A DNA stretch of 64,000 nt from Terriglobia bacterium (GTDB lineage: Bacteria > Acidobacteriota > Terriglobia > Terriglobales > Acidobacteriaceae), in assembly GCA_020073525.1 (NCBI GenBank), contig JAIQFA010000018.1:1-64000 (forward strand), given 5' to 3'. Position numbers and translations under genes: made by a program. The notes beneath the pieces are model-generated. The model did no database searches and was not told the DNA's origin. It worked only from the letters and a program-made list of their open reading frames with translations. Position 1 is the first letter of the stretch. Each line of letters opens with the position of its first letter. This document shows, one piece after another, positions 1 through 7,719 of this stretch.

Positions 1-168
1 CGTGCCGCCGACGCAATAGCCGATGGTATTGATCTTGCGTTCGCCGGTCACCTCTTCGACCAGGTCGATTGCTTTGATCACGCCTTCGCGCATGTACTGC
101 TCGAAGCTTTTTTCGGCGAGCTTGGCGTCGGGATTGACCCACGAGATCACGAATACCGTCAGCCCTGC
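1..168 (-). pseudogene. phaC: Fragment of class I/III poly(3-hydroxyalkanoate) synthase
   Basis: The minus strand encodes about 56 residues reading [14 protein letters not shown], then a KSFEQYM...[18 protein letters not shown] stretch, then GYCVGGT at the window edge. This is the lipase-box region of PHA synthase, with the catalytic cysteine in the G-x-C-x-G-G motif. The similarity stops abruptly at about position 168, where N-terminal PhaC sequence should continue, and the plus strand switches to TonB-receptor coding sequence. The rest of the gene, if intact, lies outside the window on the left. It is either a broken gene, a rearrangement junction, or an assembly chimera; the sequence alone cannot say which. 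Confidence is high for the family and low for the cause of the break. Confidence 0.7.
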
Positions 169-207
169 GATCCGGCAGTCGGAGGCCAGGCTTGCGATCA
201 GACGCTG

Positions 208-2355
208 GTGTTTGGCTCGGCGGCGCAGCTTTCGACCATGGGTGGAACCTTTCGCTCGAAGTTGCTGGGGAATGCTGGATTTGTGAAGCTGGATCGCGCC
301 CTGACGCCGCGTCAGCACCTCTCGGCGCGACTGAGCACATCGCGGTATTACGGCACGAACAATGTGTTCTTCGATCCGTCGAGTCCAGTCACGAATTATG
401 CAATCAGTGGCAATGGCGAGGAGGATGTAAGGACAGAAAGCGCGTCGCTGAATTTGCTCAGCGAAATCAGGCCGCGCCTCACCAGCCATCTGCGGGCACA
501 GTTTTCGCGCGACCTGCAGCAATCCTTTCCTAACTCGAGAGGAGTGCGGACAAGAATCTACAATTGGCTGCAGGATTTTGGGCAATCCTCAATACTGCCA
601 CGTGAGACGCGGGAACACCGTCTGCACCTGGCCGAGACCATGAGCCTGAGCCGTGGGCGCAACGAGTGGAAGTTCGGCGGCGACGCAATGTTCACCTTCG
701 ACTACAACTATTTCCCCTCGCTTTACGGGGGAGAATATTTGTATAGCAGCATTGTGGTGGATCCGTTCACATTTGAACCGATGCACGGGGGCCTATCGCT
801 GACGCCACTACGAGCCTGGGCGCACGATGTGCCGCGTTATTACATACAGAATTTCGGGAACCCGGTGTCGCATCCGAACAGCAACGACTATGCCGGGTTC
901 GTGCAGGACACGGTGCGGTTAACGCCGCACTTCACCTTGAGCCTGGGAGCGCGCTACGACCTGCAGACGTTCTCGAAAATGGGAATGGTGAGTAATTCAC
1001 TATGGCCGGCGGCGGGGAAGATGCCGTTGCAAGAGAGGAATTTTGCGCCGCGCGTGGGTATCGGATACGCCCTCGGGAATGATCGGCCACTGATGGTGCG
1101 GGCGGGATTCGGGCTTTTCTATACTCGCATTCCTCAGATCTATCAGTCGTCGGTGATGAATTACAACGGGGTGAACAATAACTTTCTTTATCTCGACCGT
1201 ACGGATCAGAACCAGGCAAGAGTGTTTCCAATGTATCCCAATGCGGCGGTGAACTGTCCGCGGGGGCCCGCGTCATGCACACTGCCCGATTCGCTGAAGC
1301 AGTATGCGACCAGCGATATCTCAGCATTTGCTCCGGACTTCAAAACTCCCCGCGTGCAGCAGGGAAGCCTAAGTTTAGAGCAGGAACTGGGGGGTGGGTT
1401 CACGGGAACATTGTCTTATTTGTATGTCCACGGAGTTGACATGCTCCGGGCAAGAGATGTGAATCTTCCGCCGCCGACGAACTACAACTATCCGATCTAC
1501 GATTCCAGCGGCACTAATTTCCAAAATGAGTTTTATAACGTGGAATCGTTTGCGGCCTGGCAGACGGCTTACAGCATCAGTTGTCCGTTTCCGCCGTGCC
1601 TCAGCCCCATTGCTCGCCCGATCTCGCGACTGGGGGCAATCGACCAGTTTGAGGGTGCGGCCTCGAGTGTGTATCACGGTATGACGGTGTCGGTGCGTAA
1701 GCGGGTGTCGGGAGGCATGTATTTCCGGCTCGCATATACTTGGGCGCACGCGATCGATACCGTTCAGGACGCTGTGGCGGCGGGGTCACCGGCTACTGTA
1801 CAGAACTCGTATTCGACGAAGAGTGAGCGGGCGTCGAGTGTGACCGATCAGCGACAACGCCTGACGATTTCTGCGAGCCAGGAGTTCAATCCGTTCGCGG
1901 TGGAGCAGAAGTTTCTGGCCACGGCCTTCAATCACTGGAAAATTTCCGGCATCATGACGTATGGCAGCGGCCGTCCAGCGAATGCAACGGTGTCGGGTGA
2001 TCCGAATCAGGACGGGAACACGAGCAATGACCGTCTGCCGAAGTATGGACGCAATGGGTTGCTCGGTCCGGATTACGCGAGCATGGACCTGAGAGTGGGA
2101 AGGCAGATAAATCTGGGCGGACGGTATCATCTGGAGCTGACCGCGGAGTCGTTCAATCTGTTCAATCGCGACAACAAAAGGTATGGATTGGCAGACAATG
2201 GCTTTTACGATTCAGCCGGCGAGTTCGTGAAGTACTCTCAAAAAGCGGGCGGAACCTATTATCCGGCTTATTATCAGCAACCTACAAGTTTCATGAAGCC
2301 GACCAGCGCATATACACCGCGCCAGATACAGTTCTCGGTGCGTTTGAATTTCTGA
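208..2355 (+). CDS. TonB-dependent receptor, Oar-like, 5'-truncated (beta-barrel part)
   Basis: Outer-membrane beta-barrel of the large Oar/carboxypeptidase-regulatory-like TonB-dependent receptor group that is expanded in Acidobacteria. The 715 readable residues are rich in alternating aromatic and polar strands, with a [17 protein letters not shown] segment and a classical barrel C-terminus ([11 protein letters not shown], terminal phenylalanine). Family members are usually about 1000-1200 residues with a signal peptide, an N-terminal Ig-like/CarboxypepD_reg domain and a plug; none of these is present here. The frame is open back to position 1, but upstream of about 170 the DNA is antisense phaC, so the GTG at 208 is only the first usable start codon and probably not a native one. 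The ligand is unknown. Probably a truncated gene or contig-junction product. Confidence 0.75.
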   Translation: MFGSAAQLSTMGGTFRSKLLGNAGFVKLDRALTPRQHLSARLSTSRYYGTNNVFFDPSSPVTNYAISGNGEEDVRTESASLNLLSEIRPRLTSHLRAQFSRDLQQSFPNSRGVRTRIYNWLQDFGQSSILPRETREHRLHLAETMSLSRGRNEWKFGGDAMFTFDYNYFPSLYGGEYLYSSIVVDPFTFEPMHGGLSLTPLRAWAHDVPRYYIQNFGNPVSHPNSNDYAGFVQDTVRLTPHFTLSLGARYDLQTFSKMGMVSNSLWPAAGKMPLQERNFAPRVGIGYALGNDRPLMVRAGFGLFYTRIPQIYQSSVMNYNGVNNNFLYLDRTDQNQARVFPMYPNAAVNCPRGPASCTLPDSLKQYATSDISAFAPDFKTPRVQQGSLSLEQELGGGFTGTLSYLYVHGVDMLRARDVNLPPPTNYNYPIYDSSGTNFQNEFYNVESFAAWQTAYSISCPFPPCLSPIARPISRLGAIDQFEGAASSVYHGMTVSVRKRVSGGMYFRLAYTWAHAIDTVQDAVAAGSPATVQNSYSTKSERASSVTDQRQRLTISASQEFNPFAVEQKFLATAFNHWKISGIMTYGSGRPANATVSGDPNQDGNTSNDRLPKYGRNGLLGPDYASMDLRVGRQINLGGRYHLELTAESFNLFNRDNKRYGLADNGFYDSAGEFVKYSQKAGGTYYPAYYQQPTSFMKPTSAYTPRQIQFSVRLNF

Positions 2356-2384
2356 GGTGGGGTGAAAATTCTTTCATAATCCAC

Positions 2385-2414
2385 TTGACTTACAAGGCCA
2401 ATGCTTGCCATAAC
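2385..2414 (+). promoter_or_regulatory. Probable sigma-70 promoter for rpsU
   Basis: TTGACT at 2385-2390 and CATAAC at 2409-2414 are separated by 18 bases, about 40 bases before the rpsU start. The -35 is a good match and the -10 is partial. It is placed in the only intergenic space upstream of the gene. Called by eye only. Confidence 0.4.
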
Positions 2415-2453
2415 TAACGAGTCCACTTAGGACGAGTTTGGGGGTGTAGTCCG

Positions 2454-2651
2454 TTGGCGGAAGTTCGACTTCAAGAGGGTGAATCCCTCGAAAACGCGTT
2501 GCGTCGCTTCAAGCGTAAGGTACAAACCGAGGACATCATCAAGGAAGTAAAGCGTCACTCGTTTTACCTGAAGCCCGGCGAGAGGAAGCGAGTAAAAGAA
2601 GCGCTGGCTCGCAAGCGCAGCCGCAAGAAAGCTCGCAAGGAACAGGACTAA
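2454..2651 (+). CDS. rpsU: 30S ribosomal protein S21
   Basis: A 65-residue, very basic protein beginning MAEVRLQEGESLENALRRFK, which is the S21 signature, with the usual lysine/arginine-rich C-terminal tail (KRSRKKARKEQD). S21 binds the 30S platform near the 3' end of 16S rRNA and supports initiation. The start codon is TTG; a G-rich stretch (GGGGGTG) about 8 bases upstream serves as the ribosome site, and no ATG or GTG gives a complete S21. It sits alone behind its own likely promoter and just upstream of a small zinc-ribbon gene. Full length for the family. Confidence 0.95.
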   Translation: MAEVRLQEGESLENALRRFKRKVQTEDIIKEVKRHSFYLKPGERKRVKEALARKRSRKKARKEQD

Positions 2652-2884
2652 GGAAGGACGGGTCGTTCACGGACGGGCGGCCCGTTCCTCACAGTGTAAG
2701 GTGTTCAAGTTTCCCCGGTAGTTGTTTCCAAGCAGTAACCGTGCGGTGCACACCGCATGGCGGGCCGAGTCCAAGGGGTCAAGCATGAGGGGGATGTAAA
2801 TCTCCTGCCCACGTTGTGAACCGGATCCTTCCCTATTCGGGTCTCCCGTGTTGAGCAGGGCCGCGAAATGGGAGCGCCTCTTCA

Positions 2885-3205
2885 ATGGAATACCAGGACA
2901 AGATTCTGAAGTGCATCGATTGTGGCACGGATTTCGTGTTCACGGCGGGTGAACAACTGTTCTTCCACGACAAGCAGTTCAAGAACGAACCCAAACGCTG
3001 CAAGAACTGTAAGGGCAAGCGCGTGGCCGTATTGGGAGCCACATCGCACGGGCCGTCGCGCGGCAATTCATACGCGAAGACGGAGACCCGGACGAACTGT
3101 TCGCAGTGCGGAAAAGAGACCACGGTACCGTTCCGGCCGACGCAAGGACGGCCGGTGCTGTGCCGCGAATGTTTTCAGCAGGGGCGACAGGTCGCAAGCG
3201 CCTGA
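2885..3205 (+). CDS. Small double zinc-ribbon protein
   Basis: A 106-residue protein with two four-cysteine zinc ribbons: CIDCG at about residues 10-14 paired with CKNCK at about 39-43, and CSQCG at about 72-76 paired with CREC at about 92-95. The first half resembles the 'probable zinc-ribbon' (zf-trcl) family; the second looks like the short ribbon of CxxC-CxEC type proteins. Such proteins are thought to bind nucleic acid or protein partners, but no function is established that I can name. The two ribbons are joined by a basic linker (GPSRGNSYAKTETR). It follows rpsU by 233 bases, a spacing that could allow either co-transcription or its own promoter. Confidence 0.7.
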   Translation: MEYQDKILKCIDCGTDFVFTAGEQLFFHDKQFKNEPKRCKNCKGKRVAVLGATSHGPSRGNSYAKTETRTNCSQCGKETTVPFRPTQGRPVLCRECFQQGRQVASA

Positions 3206-3235
3206 TTCTCCATTAATGTTCAGGGAACAGGGCCA

Positions 3236-3253
3236 GCGGGATGCTCATCCCGC
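3236..3253. terminator. Possible hairpin between convergent genes
   Basis: A 7-bp perfect stem (GCGGGAT / ATCCCGC) with a 4-base loop lies at the junction of the zinc-ribbon gene and the convergent response-regulator gene, covering the latter's stop codon. There is no T tract on either side, so termination is only a guess. Confidence 0.3.
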
Positions 3254-3718
3254 CTGGCGGCCGGTTTCTTGCGCCTTGGCGGCGGCGTTGCGCTGGCGGA
3301 GTTGCCGGTCGGCGTGGCGAACGAGCAGGGCTTCCACCTGGCGCAGAAGATCGCCGGTGCCCAGCGGCTTAATGAGCAACGAGTCCGAGTTTTCTCCACT
3401 CCAATCCTCGCCCTCTCGGTGTCTTACGTGCCCACTCTTTCGGTCCCAATGCTCTCCGGACGGTGGGTAGGCAGTGAGCAGCGCGGTCGCAGGATCGTAC
3501 GCCTGGCGGCGTGCGGTGCGGAGGACTTCCAGGCCAGCCTCTTCCGTCTCCATGCGCAAGTCGCTGATCACCATCTGGTAAACGCCGGATGCCATGCGGG
3601 CAAGGGCTTCGGCGGAACTGCCGGCGGTTTCGACTTCAAATCCGTGGAGTTCGAGAACAGCCTTGAGGGTCAGCAGGACGGCGAGATCGTCGTCGACAAG
3701 AAGAATGCGACGTTTCAT
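3245..3718 (-). CDS. Single-domain response regulator (CheY-like receiver) with an internal insert
   Basis: A receiver domain of 157 residues with no output domain. The start (MKRRILLVDDD) is chosen because GAGGTG lies 6 bases upstream; an upstream in-frame GTG adds only five residues. Visible receiver residues are the acidic triad DDD at about 8-10, the phospho-acceptor Asp in ISDLRM at about 53, Thr in LLTA, and Lys in IKP. Between TAYP and the IKP loop there are about 33 residues (with SGEHWDRKSGH and EGEDWSGENSDS) where about 18 is normal. The DNA of this extra piece contains a CCCACTCTTTCGG-type repeat also seen in mtaB, suggesting an in-frame repeat insertion near the alpha4-beta5 output face. 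It could still phosphorylate but might signal abnormally. The partner kinase is not in the window. Confidence 0.8.
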   Translation of the reverse strand: MKRRILLVDDDLAVLLTLKAVLELHGFEVETAGSSAEALARMASGVYQMVISDLRMETEEAGLEVLRTARRQAYDPATALLTAYPPSGEHWDRKSGHVRHREGEDWSGENSDSLLIKPLGTGDLLRQVEALLVRHADRQLRQRNAAAKAQETGRQAG

Positions 3719-3836
3719 GGTGCACCTCGTCACGTGGAGTTGGAGATGCAGTGCACTGCGGAATCAGCGAGCAACCGTCATCATGTCACGATCACACGAG
3801 CTTCAGCCGCAGCATCCACTCGTTTAGTATAGGAGC

Positions 3837-5429
3837 GTGGCTAGTTTCTACATAGAGAATTTTGGCTGTCGTGCTACCCAGGCGGACGGTGCTGCTCTGG
3901 AACGGCAGTTTCTGGAGCGCGGACTGGAGCGCGCCAGCGCGGCGCGTGACGCCGAAATTGTGGTGCTGAACACCTGCACGGTCACCGACGGCGCGGATAA
4001 AGACGCGCGCGCATCGATTCGACGCCTGCAGCGAGTGAATCCGGATTGCCGCATTCTGGTGACGGGCTGCTACGCTCAGCGGGCGCCGGAAGAATTGGCG
4101 GCTCTGCCCGGCGTGACCTGGGTGGTCGGGAATTCGCACAAGCACCAGGCGGCGGAGATTGCGACTTCTGCTTCGGCGGGATTTGTTCCACTCGCGCAGC
4201 TTGCGGGAGCGTGGCGAAACCCACCCTTTCGCACAGAACGCGAAAGAGTGGGGCACCCGACGGGCAGCGTGATCGTGGGAGATATTTTTGCGCACACCGA
4301 ACTGCTGGCGGCTCCGGTATTTGAAGCCGCCAACGAGCGCACGCGTCCCAATCTGAAAGTGCAGGATGGATGCGACAACCGCTGCTCGTTCTGCGTGATT
4401 CCGTATGTTCGGGGACAGAGCCGTTCGCTTCCGATGGAGCGCGTGATCGCGGAAGTGCGCACGCTGGTAGATGCGGGCTATCGCGAAGTGGTGATTTCGG
4501 GAATTAATTTGGGGCGATGGGGAAGAGATCTGGAGATCAGCTCTCAGCTCTCAGCTGTCAGCTCTCAGCCTTCCGCCGCTGGTCGTCGGTCGTTAATCGT
4601 TGGCGAGCAAGAACCTTGCAGCTCGGAGATTTCGGCAAATGACCAGCCAGAGTCGAACCCCGAGCGACCAACGACCAACGACCAGCGACTCGTCGATCTG
4701 ATTCGCGCCATCCTAGAACAGACGTCTCTTGCGAAATTGCGCGTGAGTTCGGTCGAGCCGATGGATTGGAGCGATGACCTGATCGGGCTGGTGGCGACTT
4801 CCGGGCGGATCGCCAAGCATGCGCACGTACCGATGCAATCGGGGAGTGACGCCGTGTTGCGGCGCATGCATCGCAAGTACCGGCCTTGGCATTACCGGGA
4901 GAAGATCTTGAAGATACGATCGGCCATGCCAACAGCTGCGATCGGTGCCGATGTGATGGTGGGATTCCCGGGCGAGACGGGAGCGGAGTTCGAAGAGACG
5001 CGCCGGATGATCGAAGAACTGCCGTTTACCTACCTGCACGTCTTCACCTATTCGGCGCGTCCGGGTACGCCGGCCGCGGACCAGTCGGGGCAGGTTCCCG
5101 TGGCTGTAGCTCGGGAAAGAAATCGCGTGCTGCGGGAAATTGCATCCAAGAAGAAGGCGGCGTTTATGCGGTCGCTGGTGGGAACGGTGGTCGAGGCGAT
5201 CACGCTGCAATCGGGGGGAGCGGATTTCACCGAGGCGCTCACGGGTAACTATTTGAAGATGAGAATCTGCGGGCGCCATGAGCCGAACTACTGGTTGAAT
5301 GTGGAAGTTGAGGGAGTCAATGGCGAGATGCTTGTCGGGAGTTCCAGATCCCGCTGGACGGGCGAGGTGAGCATTGCTCCAGTGGTAACTCCAAAGTGCA
5401 CAGAAACGAACAAACGCATTGACCTGTAA
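3837..5429 (+). CDS. mtaB: tRNA threonylcarbamoyladenosine (t6A37) methylthiotransferase
   Basis: Radical-SAM enzyme that converts t6A37 to ms2t6A37 in ANN-decoding tRNAs. Order: N-terminal MTTase/UPF0004 domain (GCRATQADGAALE, LNTCTVTDGADKDAR, VTGCYAQR) with its cluster cysteines; radical SAM core with C179, C183 and C186 (GCDNRCSFC); GFPGETGAEFEET motif; C-terminal TRAM-like domain. The TVT-x3-AD pattern favours MtaB over MiaB or RimO. At 530 residues it is about 80-90 longer than typical. The excess is two inserts, near residues 128-142 and 235-285, whose DNA consists of short repeats (PFRTERERVGHPTG; SSQLSAVSSQPS and RPTTNDQR). The start is GTG at 3837 with AGGAG almost touching it, unusually close. 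Divergent from the response regulator. Confidence 0.88.
   Translation: MASFYIENFGCRATQADGAALERQFLERGLERASAARDAEIVVLNTCTVTDGADKDARASIRRLQRVNPDCRILVTGCYAQRAPEELAALPGVTWVVGNSHKHQAAEIATSASAGFVPLAQLAGAWRNPPFRTERERVGHPTGSVIVGDIFAHTELLAAPVFEAANERTRPNLKVQDGCDNRCSFCVIPYVRGQSRSLPMERVIAEVRTLVDAGYREVVISGINLGRWGRDLEISSQLSAVSSQPSAAGRRSLIVGEQEPCSSEISANDQPESNPERPTTNDQRLVDLIRAILEQTSLAKLRVSSVEPMDWSDDLIGLVATSGRIAKHAHVPMQSGSDAVLRRMHRKYRPWHYREKILKIRSAMPTAAIGADVMVGFPGETGAEFEETRRMIEELPFTYLHVFTYSARPGTPAADQSGQVPVAVARERNRVLREIASKKKAAFMRSLVGTVVEAITLQSGGADFTEALTGNYLKMRICGRHEPNYWLNVEVEGVNGEMLVGSSRSRWTGEVSIAPVVTPKCTETNKRIDL
4220..4258 (+). repeat. Palindromic repeat inside mtaB (insert 1)
   Basis: An imperfect palindrome, CCCACCCTTTCGC followed by a short loop and GCGAAAGAGTGGG, inside the mtaB reading frame. 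It encodes RNPPFRTERERVGHP, which breaks the otherwise conserved MTTase-to-radical-SAM linker. A related CCCACTCTTTCGG sequence lies in the response-regulator gene at about 3430-3442. Confidence 0.55.
4537..4690 (+). repeat. Low-complexity direct repeats inside mtaB (insert 2)
   Basis: Four or five tandem copies of a CAGCTCTCAG-like unit begin at 4537, then a GGTCGTCGGTCGTTAATCG segment, then GACCAACGACCAACGACCAG near the end. The frame stays open across all of it. Similar CAGTTCCCGGTTCTCAGTTCTCAG text lies in the intergenic region near 14010-14040, showing it is a genomic repeat and not protein-selected sequence. Confidence 0.6.
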
Positions 5430-5484
5430 CTCTTTACCGCTTACGATAGTCGAAAATCCAGAAATGCGGGAGTGATCCGAACCC

Positions 5485-6165
5485 ATGTCACAGTCAGCGT
5501 TTCGGTCTGCTGTGTGCTGTTTGCTGTCGATCCTGTTTCCGGCGCAAGTGATGCTGGCGGGAGAGACGGCGTCGGCCATGTTGTACACGAACGGTTCGGC
5601 GTGGCTGAATGGCAGCGAGGTGCCGAAGTCATCGGCCGTTTTTTCGGGTGACATGTTGCAGACCCGGCCCGATTCGACGGCCAGCATTCAATCGAACGGA
5701 TCGAACGTGATGGTGCTGGCAGACTCACTGGTGAAATTTGAAGGACCTGCGGTGGAACTCGAGCATGGCGCAGTGCGTATAACCACTTCACGCGGCCTGG
5801 CAGCGCGCGCCGGCGACGTGACCGTGAAGCCAGCGGCCAATTCGTGGACCGAGTTTCAAGTGACCGACGTGGACGGGCGCGTGCAGATCGCGGCCAACAA
5901 AGGCGACGTGACGGTGCAAGATGACAAGGGCATAACAACCGTGACGCAGGGGCAGCAGACCACACGCGACGACACGACCGACACCGAGAAGAAAAAGAAG
6001 AAACGTCGGCGCTCTGGGGCAGCACCGGCGGCTGGTGGAGGAATCATGAGTTCGCAGCCGGTGGTCTACGGCGGATTGGCGGCTGTGGGTGGAGCGGCCA
6101 TCTGGATATGGACGCGGTCCGAACCTCCGGTTAGCCCCTCATGCCCGTCGAAGTACTGCCAGTGA
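5485..6165 (+). CDS. FecR-like secreted/anchored protein
   Basis: A 226-residue protein: signal peptide at 1-25 (hydrophobic CCLLSILFPAQVMLA), then a FecR-type beta domain (GSAWLNGSEVPKSSAVFSGD; TRPDSTASIQ; LVKFEGPAVELEHGAVRI; FQVTDVDGRVQIAANKGDV) at about 35-155, then a run of lysines and arginines (EKKKKKRRR), a glycine/alanine-rich transmembrane segment (YGGLAAVGGAAIWIW) and a short tail with two cysteines. FecR domains usually sense or scaffold at the periplasm/outer membrane. No sigma factor adjoins it, so it is not a classical FecIR pair. The basic stretch followed by a glycine-zipper helix suggests inner-membrane retention. Function unknown. Confidence 0.6.
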   Translation: MSQSAFRSAVCCLLSILFPAQVMLAGETASAMLYTNGSAWLNGSEVPKSSAVFSGDMLQTRPDSTASIQSNGSNVMVLADSLVKFEGPAVELEHGAVRITTSRGLAARAGDVTVKPAANSWTEFQVTDVDGRVQIAANKGDVTVQDDKGITTVTQGQQTTRDDTTDTEKKKKKRRRSGAAPAAGGGIMSSQPVVYGGLAAVGGAAIWIWTRSEPPVSPSCPSKYCQ

Positions 6166-6243
6166 TTTTAGTTTTGAGCGAGTTCTTCTTGAGTCCTTGC
6201 CCCAATTTCCGCCCCATGCTTTCTGGGGTCGGCTACTGAATCG

Positions 6244-7344
6244 ATGTCGCGCTACGTTTCCTACCGAGATTTCGACTGGCTCCTGCTGGGCTTCGTGCTG
6301 GTGATCTGCGCGCTCGGCGTGCTGCAGATTCACAGCGCCACCGAGCACACCAAATTCGCCGGGGCCCACATCAAGCAGATCTACTGGATTCTGGCGGGCG
6401 TGGGCGCAATGTTCCTGGTCAGCCTGCTCAACTATCAAGCCCTTTTGGAACAAGTCCACTGGTTGTACATCGTATCCCTGGCATCGCTCATTTCCGTCCT
6501 TCTGTTCGGGCAGAAGTATCTGGGCGCGCGGCGCTGGATCAAGATGCCCGGCGGCAGTCATTTTCAGCCCTCGGAATGGGTAAAGCTGATCCTGATCCTG
6601 GCGGTCGCAAAGTACTTTTCGGATTTGCACGACCGGGAACTCTCCTGGTCGGACTTCTTGAAGGCGGGCGCGATCGTCGGCTTCCCGATGCTGATGGTGC
6701 TGGCGCAACCCGACCTGGGAACGGCGCTGACCTACATTCCGGTCGCGGTGATGGGGCTGTTTCTGGGCGGCCTGCAATGGAGGCAGGCATTGCCGGTCGT
6801 CTTGATCGGCGCGTCGCTGGTGGCCGTTGTTTTCTTCTCTGATCGCGTCCACGTTCTGAAGCCATACCAGAAGGAACGTTTGACCAGTTTTATCAACCCG
6901 GATGCGGATCGGCAGGGCTCTGGGTATCAGGTGAATCAATCCTTGATTGCGGTGGGGTCGGGCGGGATCTTTGGCAGCAGCCAAGGTTCGCAAACCCACT
7001 TGGCGTTTTTGCCGGTGCCGCAAACCGACTTCATTTTTGCCGCATTTGCCGAAGAACACGGCTTTGTAGGTGCTCTGGCGGTTCTGCTGTTATACTTTAT
7101 AGTGCTGATGCGGTTGACCCAGAATGCACAGACGGCGCCCGACCGCGCCGGGGCATTTCTGGTGATGGGTGTGGTGGCTGTGCTTAGCTTTCACATTCTG
7201 GTCAACGTTGGCATGGTGGTTGGCTTTATGCCAGTCACAGGAATACCTCTGCCGCTCATGAGTTACGGTGGGTCTTCCGTTCTTTTCATGTTTTTGGCGC
7301 TGGGGATGGTAATGAACGTCAGGATGCGCCGCTTCGTGAACTGA
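6244..7344 (+). CDS. rodA: Rod-shape-determining SEDS peptidoglycan glycosyltransferase
   Basis: A SEDS-family membrane protein of 366 residues with about ten hydrophobic helices. RodA polymerises lipid II glycans in the elongasome together with a class B PBP. Visible signatures: GARRWI after TM3, FQPSEWVKL, AQPDLGTAL (catalytic Asp region), the large extracellular loop with SGYQVNQSLIAVGSGG and the GxxQxxxxFLPVPQTDFIFA motif, and GIPLPLMSYGGSS near the C-terminus. Start ATG at 6244, 78 bases after the FecR-like gene. The partner PBP2 and mreBCD genes are not in the window. Assignment to RodA over FtsW rests on the LPVPQTDFIFA wording and length. Confidence 0.92.
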   Translation: MSRYVSYRDFDWLLLGFVLVICALGVLQIHSATEHTKFAGAHIKQIYWILAGVGAMFLVSLLNYQALLEQVHWLYIVSLASLISVLLFGQKYLGARRWIKMPGGSHFQPSEWVKLILILAVAKYFSDLHDRELSWSDFLKAGAIVGFPMLMVLAQPDLGTALTYIPVAVMGLFLGGLQWRQALPVVLIGASLVAVVFFSDRVHVLKPYQKERLTSFINPDADRQGSGYQVNQSLIAVGSGGIFGSSQGSQTHLAFLPVPQTDFIFAAFAEEHGFVGALAVLLLYFIVLMRLTQNAQTAPDRAGAFLVMGVVAVLSFHILVNVGMVVGFMPVTGIPLPLMSYGGSSVLFMFLALGMVMNVRMRRFVN

Positions 7345-7719
7345 GACGGTCGGCAGAAGTTGGGGCGCCCTTGAGAACGGCGCCAACGAAACAAGATCAG
7401 CTAAAGATCAAGCACGAAACAAGATTACGAAGGCCCTCGCGAAAAAGGAGGGCAGAATGCCGGCAGAAGTCGAAGCCGGACAGGATTGAAGCCAGTCAGG
7501 CGGGGAACGGCCCCCTCAGCGTGAACGCGAGAGAGTGGCCACAGACCTGGCAGAAGGCTTAACGCGATCAGTGCAGACGAGAAAGAACAATTCACTGCAG
7601 TGTAGGCCCCGGGAAGAACTCCGGGACCGCGCCCGCTCCTACCCGGAGCGGCGCTGAACGCTATCGATCCCTCGGTCCGCCTTGCGCTTCTGGTCCGGTG
7701 AAGAACAACCGGAGTAGAA
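7345..7719 (+). other. Long leader/intergenic region upstream of the RNase E/G gene
   Basis: 375 bases with no convincing gene. Two GC hairpins stand out in its last third: CCCGG...CCGGG around 7607-7625 and GCTCC...GGAGC around 7636-7650. A purine-rich stretch (AACCGGAGTAGAA) precedes the ATG at 7720. Autoregulatory 5' leaders are known for rne in enterobacteria; whether this leader plays that role is inference only. Confidence 0.35.

Noticed and set aside
2652..2884. Possible riboswitch or terminator between rpsU and the zinc-ribbon gene
   Set aside because: Only a 5-bp ACGGG/CCCGT stem with no T tract is visible, and no riboswitch core motif is recognisable.
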